From Microcyclospora pomicola (taxonomy: Eukaryota > Ascomycota > Dothideomycetes > Capnodiales), in contig NHNY01000002.1 in NCBI GenBank assembly GCA_002786065.1, positions 1,178,001-1,242,000 on the forward strand: a DNA stretch of 64,000 nt, in the 5' to 3' direction. Below the pieces are notes generated by a model that saw only the letters and a program-made list of their open reading frames with translations, was not told the origin of the DNA and ran no database searches. The position numbers and the translations under genes were made by a program. Shown here piece after piece: positions 42,432 through 52,750 of the stretch; position 1 is the first letter of the stretch; every line of letters starts with the position of its first letter.

Positions 42432-43574
42432 AATGTTTCGTTGGCACCTTGGTCGATCACAGGTACGACGTGGAGAAGTAATGAGATAGGACCTCTAGAG
42501 GTCAAAGGCGATACAGATGTGTTACAGTTGCGTGGTGGAGGGGATGGTTTATGTTACGGCTTCCACAGGTCTCCAGATCCGGGCAGAACCGGCCGAGAGG
42601 TCCTCAATCAAGCCTCTCGTGTTGAGAAAGGCATAGTCCTGGATGTGTCATGCAGCCGCAATTGCATCGGTTGATGCAGAAGGTTATTACTCATCAGTCT
42701 GGTCTACCTTAATTAGTGTCATTTGGTTCCTTCCGAGCACGACTCTTTTGCTGATAACTCAGTTTGACCGAAACTTTTGCTAAGTAAAGGCGCGGTGTAG
42801 GCAGAGTCACAAAATGGTTGTTAGCGGGCACAGAGGTCTCATCTAAGCAGGCACGTCCTCCATATGAGACACGGTCCGAGACGTAACAAAGTTTGTTTAT
42901 TTGATTAGCGATACGGCGCAACTCTGATATGGACACCGGTGTACAAATGGTATGCAACGTCGGTTCTACGAATCCCGATATTCGACGTCTCTAAAAAATG
43001 TCTGATAGTCTTGTCTACAAGGCTAGCCCACGACCACGGCTTGGTGTCGGGCACACCGTATGGCAAAGTAGCCCAAGAGAGCTAGCATACCACGCCCAAG
43101 AGACCGAGTGTCTACTTCAACCAGGCAAACATGACCCGTTTCAAGGCTGATGAGGCATTCGGTTGGCAGTCATGAGAAGCTGTGCCGTTGGACGGCTGTT
43201 AGACCACCTGGGCGCCGAGTGCTCCCCTTGCGTTGACCAACTAGTTGTCGAAGGTGTCTTTCTATTCAGCGTCTGCTGTCCATGCCAGTATCTCAATGTG
43301 GCGAAAAGTCCTTCGGGTGGTAAGCCTTTGTCTCCCGGCAAAAGGCGCATAGCAAGTGCATCTTCTTATCAGGTTGCAAAACACCTTCTATGAATACCTC
43401 GTAAGCCTTAGGGTCGTAGAGCACGAGTTCATAGCCTCGTGGAGTATTCATAGTTGGAAAGCTCCTATGATGCGGTCTCTGTTACGCATGTTACTGGTCG
43501 AATACTGTGTAATCTCCATCAAAAGAAGCATACACCCATCCTCTGCAGCGCCTCATAGCAGGTCTTACGACATG
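42432..43574. other. Gene-poor interval
   Basis: 1.1 kb without a supported gene. It contains the hydrolase promoter near 42432 and the 3' flank of the F-box-like gene. Short frames on both strands have no domain and I see no repeat. Confidence 0.4.
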
Positions 43575-44498
43575 TCATCGTAAGCCGCCGCCAGAGAGGC
43601 CTCTGATGTCAGCTGCCGAAAATGTAGGTATCGTGAATCCGCGTGCCGACAATTCATCTTGAATGTCTCGACATCTCTGCCTGAAGGTGTCGATAATAAC
43701 CGTCAATTCCCATTGGAGACTCTCCTCCAGCCTGCTTTCCATGCGACTCAACTCTTCGACGTAAAGACTCAGCTCGCGCATTTGACGAACCCAACCTCTC
43801 ATATGCTCAGTGGGTGCCAGCTCGACTTCATACGACCACGGCAGCTTGTCCAAGCTATGCGAACGATTCACCAGCCATTTTCGTAGTGTCGCGAGGTTCT
43901 CCTGGGCACAATTGTGTGTTCGTAGAACAATGACCAGATGTGGATTCTCCCGGAGTGCTTTGAGCTCGCTGCTATACAGACTTGCTGCGATCCGCATGAG
44001 AGGTTTAAAGTAGAAGTCGCGTACCTCCACCTTGACATGGGCGGAGGACAGTAGGAGTGGTAAGAACTCTTGACGGCATTTCTTCGACGCCAGAAGAAGA
44101 CCGTGAGGCTCTATTACAGTCTTGCGCTGTCGTGACGTCGGGGAGAAAGTCGAAGAGGAGCCCAACAACGTGGCAGGCAAGCGGAGCGTGATTGAAGAAG
44201 CCACCTCTTGGTAAACCACATTCCTCAGCTCTGGTGGCATGTCAAAGAAAGTCATCTTCCGCGGATCCGAAGGCACTGGGGGAATGGCCAGGAAGTCGTC
44301 GACGATCGGAGCTGTAGCGAGAGTGTTCTTGCTTGACCGCCTGAACTTTCGAAAAACTGATGATTTGCCATCTGCTGCAGATATCGCACTTGAAACAGTA
44401 GCTATACTGTCCTGCCGTGAATGAGTTGTGATCACGCGTCCTATGCCGCCGTCTTGTTTCATGCCATCGTCACGACGAAGACGAGTCAGGATTGCCAT
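43575..44498 (-). CDS. F-box-like protein of Dothideomycete type
   Basis: 307 residues, single exon. The segment MTFFDMPPELRNVVYQEV at about residues 82-99 has the shape of the F-box-like entry motif (F-x-L-PPELRNxIY) found in many small fungal proteins that may recruit SCF ubiquitin ligase. An N-terminal Ser/Arg-rich tail precedes it, and a helical region with a stretch ASKKCRQEFLPLLLSS follows, which also resembles this group (LLxTCRQIxxExxPLLY). A C-terminal coiled coil (about 240-290) includes LYVEELSRMESRLEESL. No substrate or partner is known. The family call is moderate, from motif shape only. Confidence 0.7.
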   Translation of the reverse strand: MAILTRLRRDDGMKQDGGIGRVITTHSRQDSIATVSSAISAADGKSSVFRKFRRSSKNTLATAPIVDDFLAIPPVPSDPRKMTFFDMPPELRNVVYQEVASSITLRLPATLLGSSSTFSPTSRQRKTVIEPHGLLLASKKCRQEFLPLLLSSAHVKVEVRDFYFKPLMRIAASLYSSELKALRENPHLVIVLRTHNCAQENLATLRKWLVNRSHSLDKLPWSYEVELAPTEHMRGWVRQMRELSLYVEELSRMESRLEESLQWELTVIIDTFRQRCRDIQDELSARGFTIPTFSAADIRGLSGGGLR

Positions 44499-45258
44499 AA
44501 CCAGCCAAGGCCAAGAGTGATTAATGGAAGCCCGGTACGAGGTGATGGAGGAATGGACGATCTCTCATGGACCCAGTGTCACGCTGAAGCCAAGCACAGA
44601 TCCGAGATGATCCTTCCCAGAGCAAGCTCCAGGTCCTGGGTTCGATGGAAAGGTCCATGATTGCACGACTTTGCAAGAGCGGGTAGTTGATCCGATGGTG
44701 GCGTCCAGACTGAGATCATCAGGCCTGTCCAACCACGTGCGAAAGTGCGGGGATGTGATCCAAGCTTCTCCAATGCTTGTTGCTGTGCTTTATCCGCATA
44801 CACTGCTTGATCTGATCTACTTGATCTGACATGCTGATGGCGCAAGGAGCAATATATCCCTAAGGGTTATGCCGTTTCTTGATTCTCGGCCGAATTGTTG
44901 GGATGAGCATGATATGGTGTTGCACAACTGCGACTTGATAGCAATGTTAGGGGGCATTGCAAGGAGCTGAGATCAGCTAGCGTGGTCAACACTTAGGATG
45001 GCATCCACTGTCATTTACGTGAGCCATCCTAGACATAATCACAGCATCATGCAGCGTTGCGCCGAGTGTGCAGTGATGGTCACCTTGATGCAGCCCCCAC
45101 AAGGCCACTCGGACATCGGTAGCAGGAGAACAGATCCTGAAGAGGCGTTCTGAGGTTTGAACATCTTGAAGCAGTATCTCAGAGCCTGATTACAAAGCTC
45201 TAAATAGGCCGTATGAGACAAGTCCTTTCCACAGACTGAAGTGAAGTCATGATCTACC
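44499..45258. other. Intergenic region
   Basis: 760 bp between the F-box-like start and the 3' end of the second GNAT gene, both on the minus strand. An 88-codon minus-strand frame at 44579-44845 has no recognisable domain. Confidence 0.35.
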
Positions 45259-45921
45259 TCAGTTCTTACTTTTCCGCGCATTCTCGTTCCTGACGTAGTC
45301 CATCGCCCACCACTCACGATCAAGTATCGCATATTGGAAGTCGTCCCACCACCGTCCCTGGAACCACTGAGCTTCCCTCCATCTACCCTCTTGCATAAAG
45401 CCCAAGTTCTCATACAACCGCTGCGAGCCCTCGTTCTGTCCCAAGGCCCGGATTTGCACTCGATGCAGGCCATACGTGACGAACGCCCACCGCAGCGCCC
45501 AGCGGATTGCCTCACTTCCATACCCTTTCCTTTGGTAGATTGGCAACACATCGATGGCGATCTCGGATTGCCGGCAATGTGCCATCCTGGGATTGATCGC
45601 CGCGAGGCTGATTACGCCGATGGGCGTTGCGTCTGTTGGTGTCGGTTGCGTGGTAGTAGAGCCGGTGGTGGCGGTAGGAGAGGATGGTAGGCATATCACC
45701 ACGCCGAGGAGCGTATCCTCAGATATACGGCGCAAGCACTCTGCCGCATCTTTTTTCGACTGCGGGACGGCAAAGCGAGTGTTCGAGCCCTGATATCCAA
45801 AGACGTCGGTTTGTATGGCTTCGAAGAGCGGGGCGTCTGCAGGTTCCACAGCACGATACAGCAGACGTTCCGAGATAAAAGGGTTGGGCATGGCTTGGCC
45901 TTCTTCAGGGAAATAGGCCAT
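45259..45921 (-). CDS. GNAT N-acetyltransferase, RimJ/RimL-like
   Basis: 220 residues, single exon; ATG at 45921. The ISERLLYRAVEPADAPLF start is the usual entry of the RimJ/RimL-type acetyltransferase domain. The acetyl-CoA loop reads QRKGYG at 130-135, followed by the helix SEAIRWALRWAF, the block LGQNEGSQRLYENLGFMQEG and RWWDDFQYAILDREWW, all standard for this branch. A Thr/Pro-rich insert at about 80-100 replaces a short loop. Such enzymes acetylate N-terminal amines or small molecules; the substrate is not predictable. It is unrelated in detail to the GNAT gene at 667. Confidence 0.88.
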   Translation of the reverse strand: MAYFPEEGQAMPNPFISERLLYRAVEPADAPLFEAIQTDVFGYQGSNTRFAVPQSKKDAAECLRRISEDTLLGVVICLPSSPTATTGSTTTQPTPTDATPIGVISLAAINPRMAHCRQSEIAIDVLPIYQRKGYGSEAIRWALRWAFVTYGLHRVQIRALGQNEGSQRLYENLGFMQEGRWREAQWFQGRWWDDFQYAILDREWWAMDYVRNENARKSKN

Positions 45922-48900
45922 ATTCAAGTTGCTTGGGGGAAACCAATGGGTTGGAATGTGGTGTGAAATATATCGATCAATCGTTATGGCATTCCTATAC
46001 TGCGGCGGTAAGCCCGAAAAAGGTCACCGCGACGAAAGTCTGTGACTCTGCAGCTACTTGTGGATTCTTCAGTTCAGTGGCTGGGTGCAAGCTCAAAAAC
46101 AGACAATCCTATGACATTGGACACAAGACTGTACCTCATGAGTCGAAAAGATAGGAACATGTCAGGACCGAGATGAAGGTCGATAGGTGGACTTGGTCAG
46201 AGAAAGTCCGTGCGAGAAAGTCTAGATCGCCGAGGACACCAAATGTCTCAAAAACAGGCATCGATTTGTGCTTCTGGCCAAAACGACAATGCAACGACGG
46301 CATGAAGAAAGCGAGGCGAAATGTCAAATCCAATCCATGAGAATCATCGGTATCACTACCACCCCCAAAAGCATCGAGTGACTCCTCATGCACAGAACAC
46401 TGCAAGGAATTATGACACGAAAGGTACCAGAGGTGGAGGGAATGTTTAGGCAGATGAGACCACAAACACTGATCGACGACGGCGATCAGTAAGCTGACTG
46501 CCTGTATGGTTTGATCCAATCACATCAAGGAGGCTATCGAAAGCCCAGCCATCTCGTTCGTTGATTGGCATGCTGCCAGTGAGAACTACCTGGGTTGCTT
46601 AGCTAAATCTATGTCGCAGAGCGTATCCACGAATGTGAAGTCTTCGGTCAGTGGGCTCGAGCACCAGCGATCATCAGTTCGCCACGATCCATCTTTGTAA
46701 TGCCAGACTTGTCTGTATGCCGATGCCTTGCCACAACCACTTGCCATATTCGTAGGCTCCACAGCTTGACTACTTGCACCTCAGATCGTGCGAGACAGCG
46801 CACGGGGTTTCGGCCTGACCGATACAGAAATCGTTTGCGACACTACTGCGGAAAGCCGATCTGATAAGCATGGCATGAGCTCAACGCGATAGCGAAAGCT
46901 CACCGGACAAAGTCAAAAGAACAGCGTGCTTAGCGTAAGCTGCGCGGACATCACGGCCCCTGTGGACTTTTTGCCTCGTGTGGTCCTACGAGGCTTATAC
47001 AGTATCATGAGCACGATAGACGAGAAGCCGTCGAACTCACATCGCCTCCAAGGTTTAGTTGCTGGCTCGGGCGAACTGGCGGCATGCGGACGCGTGATTG
47101 TTCAGCTTCATCGACCAAGTACTGCCATGTGGCCCCCATATGGCAGGCCGAGATGTCACCATACAATGGACGTTCCTGGGATGCTGATCATTGCGATTTT
47201 GATCATTGATCAACATACCTGCTTCTTGACGCAATGGAACCAACACGGATCGACATCGAACCTGGTAGGCGGCATTCTCTTCGGTTCCGAGCCTCACGTT
47301 GTGTCGTGTCGGAGAATTTATGTTGATGGCGTAGATCACTGCTACAGATGGACGAGAGCCATGCTCCGCTCTCCGGCAGACCAACACGTGCTGATCAAAT
47401 ACCGAAGGAAGATGAAACCACTATGTATAGCTTAGCAAGCAAGCATGAAGCCTCGGTGAGGAAGTAGAGTAGCCATTGTGCGAGACTGCGCGGCCCCATA
47501 CTACATGTGTCAGCTAAGTCAAGGTCACGGACAATTTATTCGTCATGTTCTCGCAATGCTGCTTTGGTCAGTGCTGACTGTCGCTGTCTTACTGTAAGCT
47601 CATGGGAGAACGATAATAATAGGTCAGGTACAGTATCAGGCGGTGGAGGATTATGGAAGACGAAGATGGCGGCTAGCTCCAGCATCCGGGTAGAGCCACG
47701 GGCCGCACTATTCTATCCGCCAACGATCTGGTTTGACGAGTGCTGCATTGTATGAATGCAGGTACTGTACATGCATGTCGTGCCCCAGTTCCAACAGATT
47801 GGTCGATATGGTGGTCAAGTGTTAGCACGTGGAGTAGTGCTAGAGTGCAGTATCATGCACTTATCGCCCACGTCCGATCAGTCGAAGGGGAAAGAGGTGT
47901 TGTCGATCGTCGACATCGAAGATCGGTTAGAACTGCGCTATAACTGATCAGCCCTGCAGGAACCATCGTGCCGCAGCTGACCCGGCCGCCAGCTCTCGTT
48001 GTCAGCGAGGCTGCGGTTGATCAGGCACATCAGGTCAGGCCAGGCTGAAAGCAGCCTCGATGATCGTTGTCTGACCGGTAATAGTCGAGCTCAGCTCAGA
48101 CGATCGCGTGTTGAGTGACGATTGATCAGCCACGGGTCGATCATCGTCGATCATGAAACGGCAGGGTCGTCAGGGTCACTTTATATATGTTCCTGCCGCA
48201 CTCGGTCTCCGAAGCCTGGGGAAAGCCAACAGACCACGCATCGTTGCACCTTTGATATAGTGCCAGCTCGGAGAATGTGCCTTTCCTGCAGGACTATTTT
48301 GTACTAATTGCACCCACCTTCCCCAATGCTGTACGACTACCACGACGCCGGCGTTGCGACACCAGGTGGCTGCCATGCGGACACACGTTAACGTAGATCC
48401 AGCGGGAAATGGTCCGAGCATAACATGGCACTGCGTCATGCTACAGCGCAGATACTGTTTGTCTGGCGCAGCTCGAGCGCCTTTCCTGCCTCGTGGGGAC
48501 CCGGAAGAGTGGACGTGAAAGGTTTCGAAACGATGCTAGGAAAGTCACGAGGGGCCAACTTTGGTTGAGCGGTATGTTTTGGCCGCCCTCTGCATCGCCA
48601 CGTGCAATGGGCCGCAGGTCGTCCAGCTCTAGTATGGGGAGAACGCATACAGATGCACGGTATGAACGTTGACCGCCAGGCACCGCTGAGGCCGTACTTC
48701 CGTAGGCGCAGCAATTGGTCTTATAGCGAGGCGATGCTCGCTCGATTGCCACCGTAGTGTAGGAGTGATGCGGGGCCCTTTGCTGACTGCCTCATCGCGA
48801 GGATGAGGAGGAGGGGCATCGCAGCAGTCAGACCTGCCGCCAACAACCCAGCCGCGCTGGGTTACACTCGAGTGCAGAGTGCGCATCCGCAGCGTAAGCA

Positions 48901-49436
48901 CGAGTTGTAGAGGCGGCGCGTTAGCTCATCTTCGATTGTCAGTGGCTCGCGTGCGTCTATGTCGGGAAGCTGGCCGTGAGGAATGATGGGCTAAGGTTGC
49001 ACGAGAAGGACGTGACGGTACCTCAGGTATGATATGGTAAGGTACGCTGGTTTAGTGTAGACGAGGTAGAGAGGTGGGGACACATCAGCCATGCATCAGC
49101 CATGCATGGGTGATCCACGTTGAGGTAGCGTTCGCACGCAGCGGACTGACAAGGTTCAGAACGTGCTAAGTCGTCGAAGAAGCGTGGAGGAACGGCCACG
49201 GACGACGCTAGAGTCCGCCTCAGACGTAGTGGTGAAGGACTCCAAGGTGTTGGTCCCGGAAGTCGAACGCGCAGCACGACGCTACATACAATGTTACGGC
49301 AGTATATGAACACGACAACGCGCCGGTGTCTGCGTTCTGGTTCGTGACACGACACACTCTCCTTTGATTGCATTCGAGCACTTCAAACCTCTCACAAGCT
49401 TCGCAACAGTCCTTACAAAACTCTCACTCATATCCA
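45922..49436. other. Long gene-poor region upstream of C2H2 gene
   Basis: 3.5 kb, the largest interval without a supported gene. The longest frames (minus 46136-46519, 127 codons; plus 46926-47435, 169 codons) show no domain and overlap opposing frames. TGATCA words occur several times between 47185 and 48130, and GATC is dense at about 47870-48160. An 11-bp tandem duplication lies at 49084-49105. No TE protein, terminal repeat or RNA gene was recognised. It may be an extended regulatory region. Confidence 0.4.
49084..49105 (+). repeat. 11-bp tandem duplication
   Basis: The unit ATCAGCCATGC occurs twice head to tail, 332-353 bp before the C2H2 gene start. It could double a factor site or be a chance slippage product. 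Confidence 0.7.
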
Positions 49437-50343
49437 ATGGAGCATTACTTCGAAATGGCACAGGGCTCAAGCAGCCTCCCGCAGCCACGTTATGCGCCTC
49501 AACAGCCATGGGCGGACTCGTTGGCGTTCCTGTCACCCACTGATATGTCTGCCACATCCTCCCCAGAGCTCTCACGCTTGCAAGGTATGCACCCGCTCTA
49601 GACTGCCCAGGACCATCGCAGCCATACTGACTTGTCTCCAAGGAAGCTGGAGCTACCCTGCCTCGGAATCGTCTGGCTTCGATGCCTCGGTCCTTGAAAG
49701 CCCCAGCATGGATCACTACGATCCTCAACAAGACATCTTCACCCCAGAGCTCCCTCAGTCTGCTCCCGTCTTCTTCGATCCCAACTGGTCTTGGGACGCT
49801 CCAAGCATTGGCCAGCCAATTGCAAGGTATGTCCAAGTCGTCGAGTCTGCATCTTGAGTGTTCGCTAACGATCTTGCCAGTCCAACCTCATACTACCAAT
49901 ACAAGACCGACATGAACAGTCCTTACCAACTTGACGCTCCTTTCCAAACACCATCCAACAGTCCCGTCCGAGGACCTGTCCAGATCAGGGATGAAGCCGC
50001 ATTCGATGGCATGGGTGAGATCCTCTCCTGTGGCCGCAAGTCCACGGAATCCACACGCACATCTGCCTCATCCGGAAGTGGCAAAGACAAACCCATGTGC
50101 TTCGAACACGGCTGCAATGGTCGAGTCTTCTCTTCCTGGAGCAATCTGCGCCGTCATCAACGTGAGCGCTCACGTCAGACACCACAATGCTACTGCCCTC
50201 GCTGCGGTGCCCACTTCAGCCGCACCACGGCCAGGAAACAGCACATTGCCAACGCAAGCTGCACCAGAATCCGACGCTACTCCAATGGCCGCATCCGACC
50301 AAGCACTCTGAAGCTCCTGGAGAGCTTAATGGAGCAGAAATGA
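49437..50343 (+). CDS. C2H2-type zinc-finger protein
   Basis: 264 residues from three exons: 49437-49584, 49643-49826, 49881-50343. Introns are 58 and 54 nt with ACTGAC and GCTAACG branch sites. The N-terminal 170 residues are Ser/Pro/Gln-rich and probably an activation region. The C-terminus carries two fingers: the first begins CFEHGCNGRVFSSWSNLRRH and has no canonical second His; the second reads C-x2-C-x12-H-x5-C (CPRCGAHFSRTTARKQHIANASC region). Such imperfect pairs are common in fungal C2H2 regulators. Targets are unknown. The 3.5-kb non-coding stretch upstream suggests complex regulation. Confidence 0.85.
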
Positions 50344-51670
50344 ACAGGTTTCAAGCTCGATTTACAACCAATATGCCGTCCGGAGAGATGACTGAAACTT
50401 ACTGGTCATTCACACGGCGCCAGATCGATCGATCGGTTTGAAGAACGGATACGTCGCCATGCACGACTTTCTTCCCACCAGAAACGGTATCTACCTTACA
50501 CATCCTTGGAGGATGTTCCGTGCCTCGCACTTGCACTATGGCATACGAGGATTCCATGATTGAGACCCCTCACCAGTTGGTCGCCCGATTCTTCCAAGTG
50601 CGGTTCCGAGCAGGCCGGGCGGGAAGGAATCATAAGCGTCGCTCCGGCGATCGACGCGGGAGAGCAGCATTCCACAACACAGATGTCAGCGACACATGTT
50701 TGGAACGGAGGAATTCTGATGACATGAGCAATGAAACGGCCGCAAGTCCGGCATGATGTGCCGTGGTCACATTGGTGCTCATGCGGCTGCACCAAACAGG
50801 CATGAACCATAAGCTGGTCGCGAATCAAGCCGGCCTTGGGTAGCAGTAGCTTTAGGATACAGCACAGCCAGATTAGGCTGTGCGCATAGCAATACACATG
50901 CCTTGTACTTTTTAGCAACAATCTCCCATCTTGTCAACGCATAATAAGTAAGATATGCCCTACTTTGTATGCAGGTCACAGCACAATCGCAACCGCATAC
51001 TGCAAACTGTTTGCTTAGCGAGAGTAACGTTCGGAGAGCGAAAGGTACATGTATGTGTCATGTCCTGTAACCGTAGACCACATTATGCATGCGGTCAGAG
51101 GGCGGCTGTGGCCGGAGTATCCGGCAAAATCACTCCGTAGTGCGATGAGGCTGCAGGCAGATAAAACACCCTGCGTGCTCGTAACGTCGGAGCAGACAAT
51201 GGCGAGCTGACACATGTCGACATGTGGCTTATTTCCTGCTGCGCGACCCTCCACCTAGATCAAAGATGTGGAGCTGAACGGTGCCGAGGTGGAACTCAGG
51301 AACTGAATGCTCGTTCCTCCACTACCTACCTCATGAATGGGAGGTCATTGGTGACTGACATTGAGCAGCTCTCAGCTCCAACGTACCCCTTCTCAGCCTC
51401 TTTCGATCCAAACCGAAGACAGGGAGAGCCACTGACAGCATGCGACCTTGGCTTCAGAGCCGTCCATCCAGATGGATGGTCTGACGAGGTCAAGCGTCAA
51501 TCGAGCCATCGAGTTGTCTTACTGTCCAACATGCAGCCGAGCCTCCGGAGGTCATTCCCCAAGCCATCCTGCCAATGATCTGACAACGAGGTCAGAACCA
51601 CATTCACTTCCTTACGATCATTGCTCCTTCCGCGCTCCCCGTTCATCTGAACGAGAATCGTAAGCATCGT
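50344..51670. other. Convergent intergenic region
   Basis: 1.3 kb between convergent 3' ends. Small frames (for example plus 51222-51578) lack domains. No repeat or RNA was identified. Confidence 0.35.
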
Positions 51671-52054
51671 TTATTCCGCCTCGCCGCTCTTCGACATCAG
51701 CTCAGTCCTTTCATCCTGCTGCACACCACCTCTCTCTTCGCTATCACTGCTCTTGGCCGAGCCCTCCTGCGGATGCTGTCTTTCTGCTCTCCTCGCCTTC
51801 TGTCGGAGCTTCACCTTTTTCGGCTTCTTCGCGCTTTCCGGTCCATCGGCATGCTTATTCTTCCACATCCCGCCGTACCTGTAGTGGGGATGCTCGAGCT
51901 CGAATCCTTTCGCGTCTTCCTCACCGCCCGATACTTTGCGCCAGCATGCTCCGGGGCATACGAAATGCCATGTACCGGTCTCGTCGATCTGACACCGAAC
52001 CAACACAGGACGGGGCGTACTGCAGAGTGTGCAGGGTTTGTCATGGCTAGACAT
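51671..52054 (-). CDS. Small Cys-rich protein with conserved HPHYRYGGMWKNKH block
   Basis: 127 residues, single exon; the start at 52054 gives MSSHDKPCTLC, preferred over an in-frame ATG at 52096. Cys8, Cys11 and Cys20, then VCPGACWRKVSGG, give four to five cysteines that could bind zinc. The block EHPHYRYGGMWKNKHADG is strongly worded and I have the impression it is widely conserved in fungi, but the function is unknown to me. The C-terminal third is Lys/Glu/Ser-rich (KKPKKVKLRQKARR), a possible nuclear or nucleolar signal. It is divergent from ndc80. Confidence 0.75.
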   Translation of the reverse strand: MSSHDKPCTLCSTPRPVLVRCQIDETGTWHFVCPGACWRKVSGGEEDAKGFELEHPHYRYGGMWKNKHADGPESAKKPKKVKLRQKARRAERQHPQEGSAKSSDSEERGGVQQDERTELMSKSGEAE

Positions 52055-52750
52055 GGTTGCAATGACACGTTGAGGTAGCGATCGTAAAGTACGCAAGGAA
52101 GTCCTGAAATCATGTCTCGTGTCAAGAAAACGATGACGCAGTTGTTGAGCCTACATATGGGTGATCACGATAGCGCTGGAACGCACGTCGTAGAATGTAT
52201 ACGATACCGCACGACTGCGACAAGGCAATATCGCGTTCCGAGAAAGTACTAAGACAGAACATGAGTCAGACTATCGAGTTCTGCTCGTGCAATCACCTTC
52301 CCAAGGATTTATTGAAGTGACCTGAGGCACTCGAAAGTGGTGAAGCGTGAATGCTCCAATCCCAAAACCTAAGGTAGATAATGTCGCCAAGCAAGCACTT
52401 CAGCATACCAATGCATGGATGAGTCGCATAAACATGGCGAACAAAGGCATAGTATGCTGTCGTACTGGAGTCAGCAGATCAATTGTTCCAAGATCTGTGT
52501 ATGAAGCAGAAGTGTCGACTGCCAGAAATGTGTCACGTGCTTTGGCGTCAAGGCGCACTGCTCGTGTAGCAACGGCGGGACCAGCCGATAATAGTGCTTT
52601 GTTTACATTCTACCCATAGCTCTGACTGCAGCTATCACGACCATATCGCATTAATTTTCCACTTCTTCGCGCATTGTAACTCCACGTCGAACCAAGCAGC
52701 TGCTCGGTAATTATTGAGACAGCCACTTTGCGACCGCTCCAAACACAGAT
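52055..52750. promoter_or_regulatory. Bidirectional promoter, Cys-rich gene and ndc80
   Basis: 696 bp between divergent starts. No MluI cell-cycle box is evident close to ndc80. Nothing coding was supported. Confidence 0.35.

Noticed and set aside
46926-47435. 169-codon plus-strand frame
   Set aside because: No domain, atypical amino-acid mix, overlaps an opposing 110-codon frame, no splice-supported extension.
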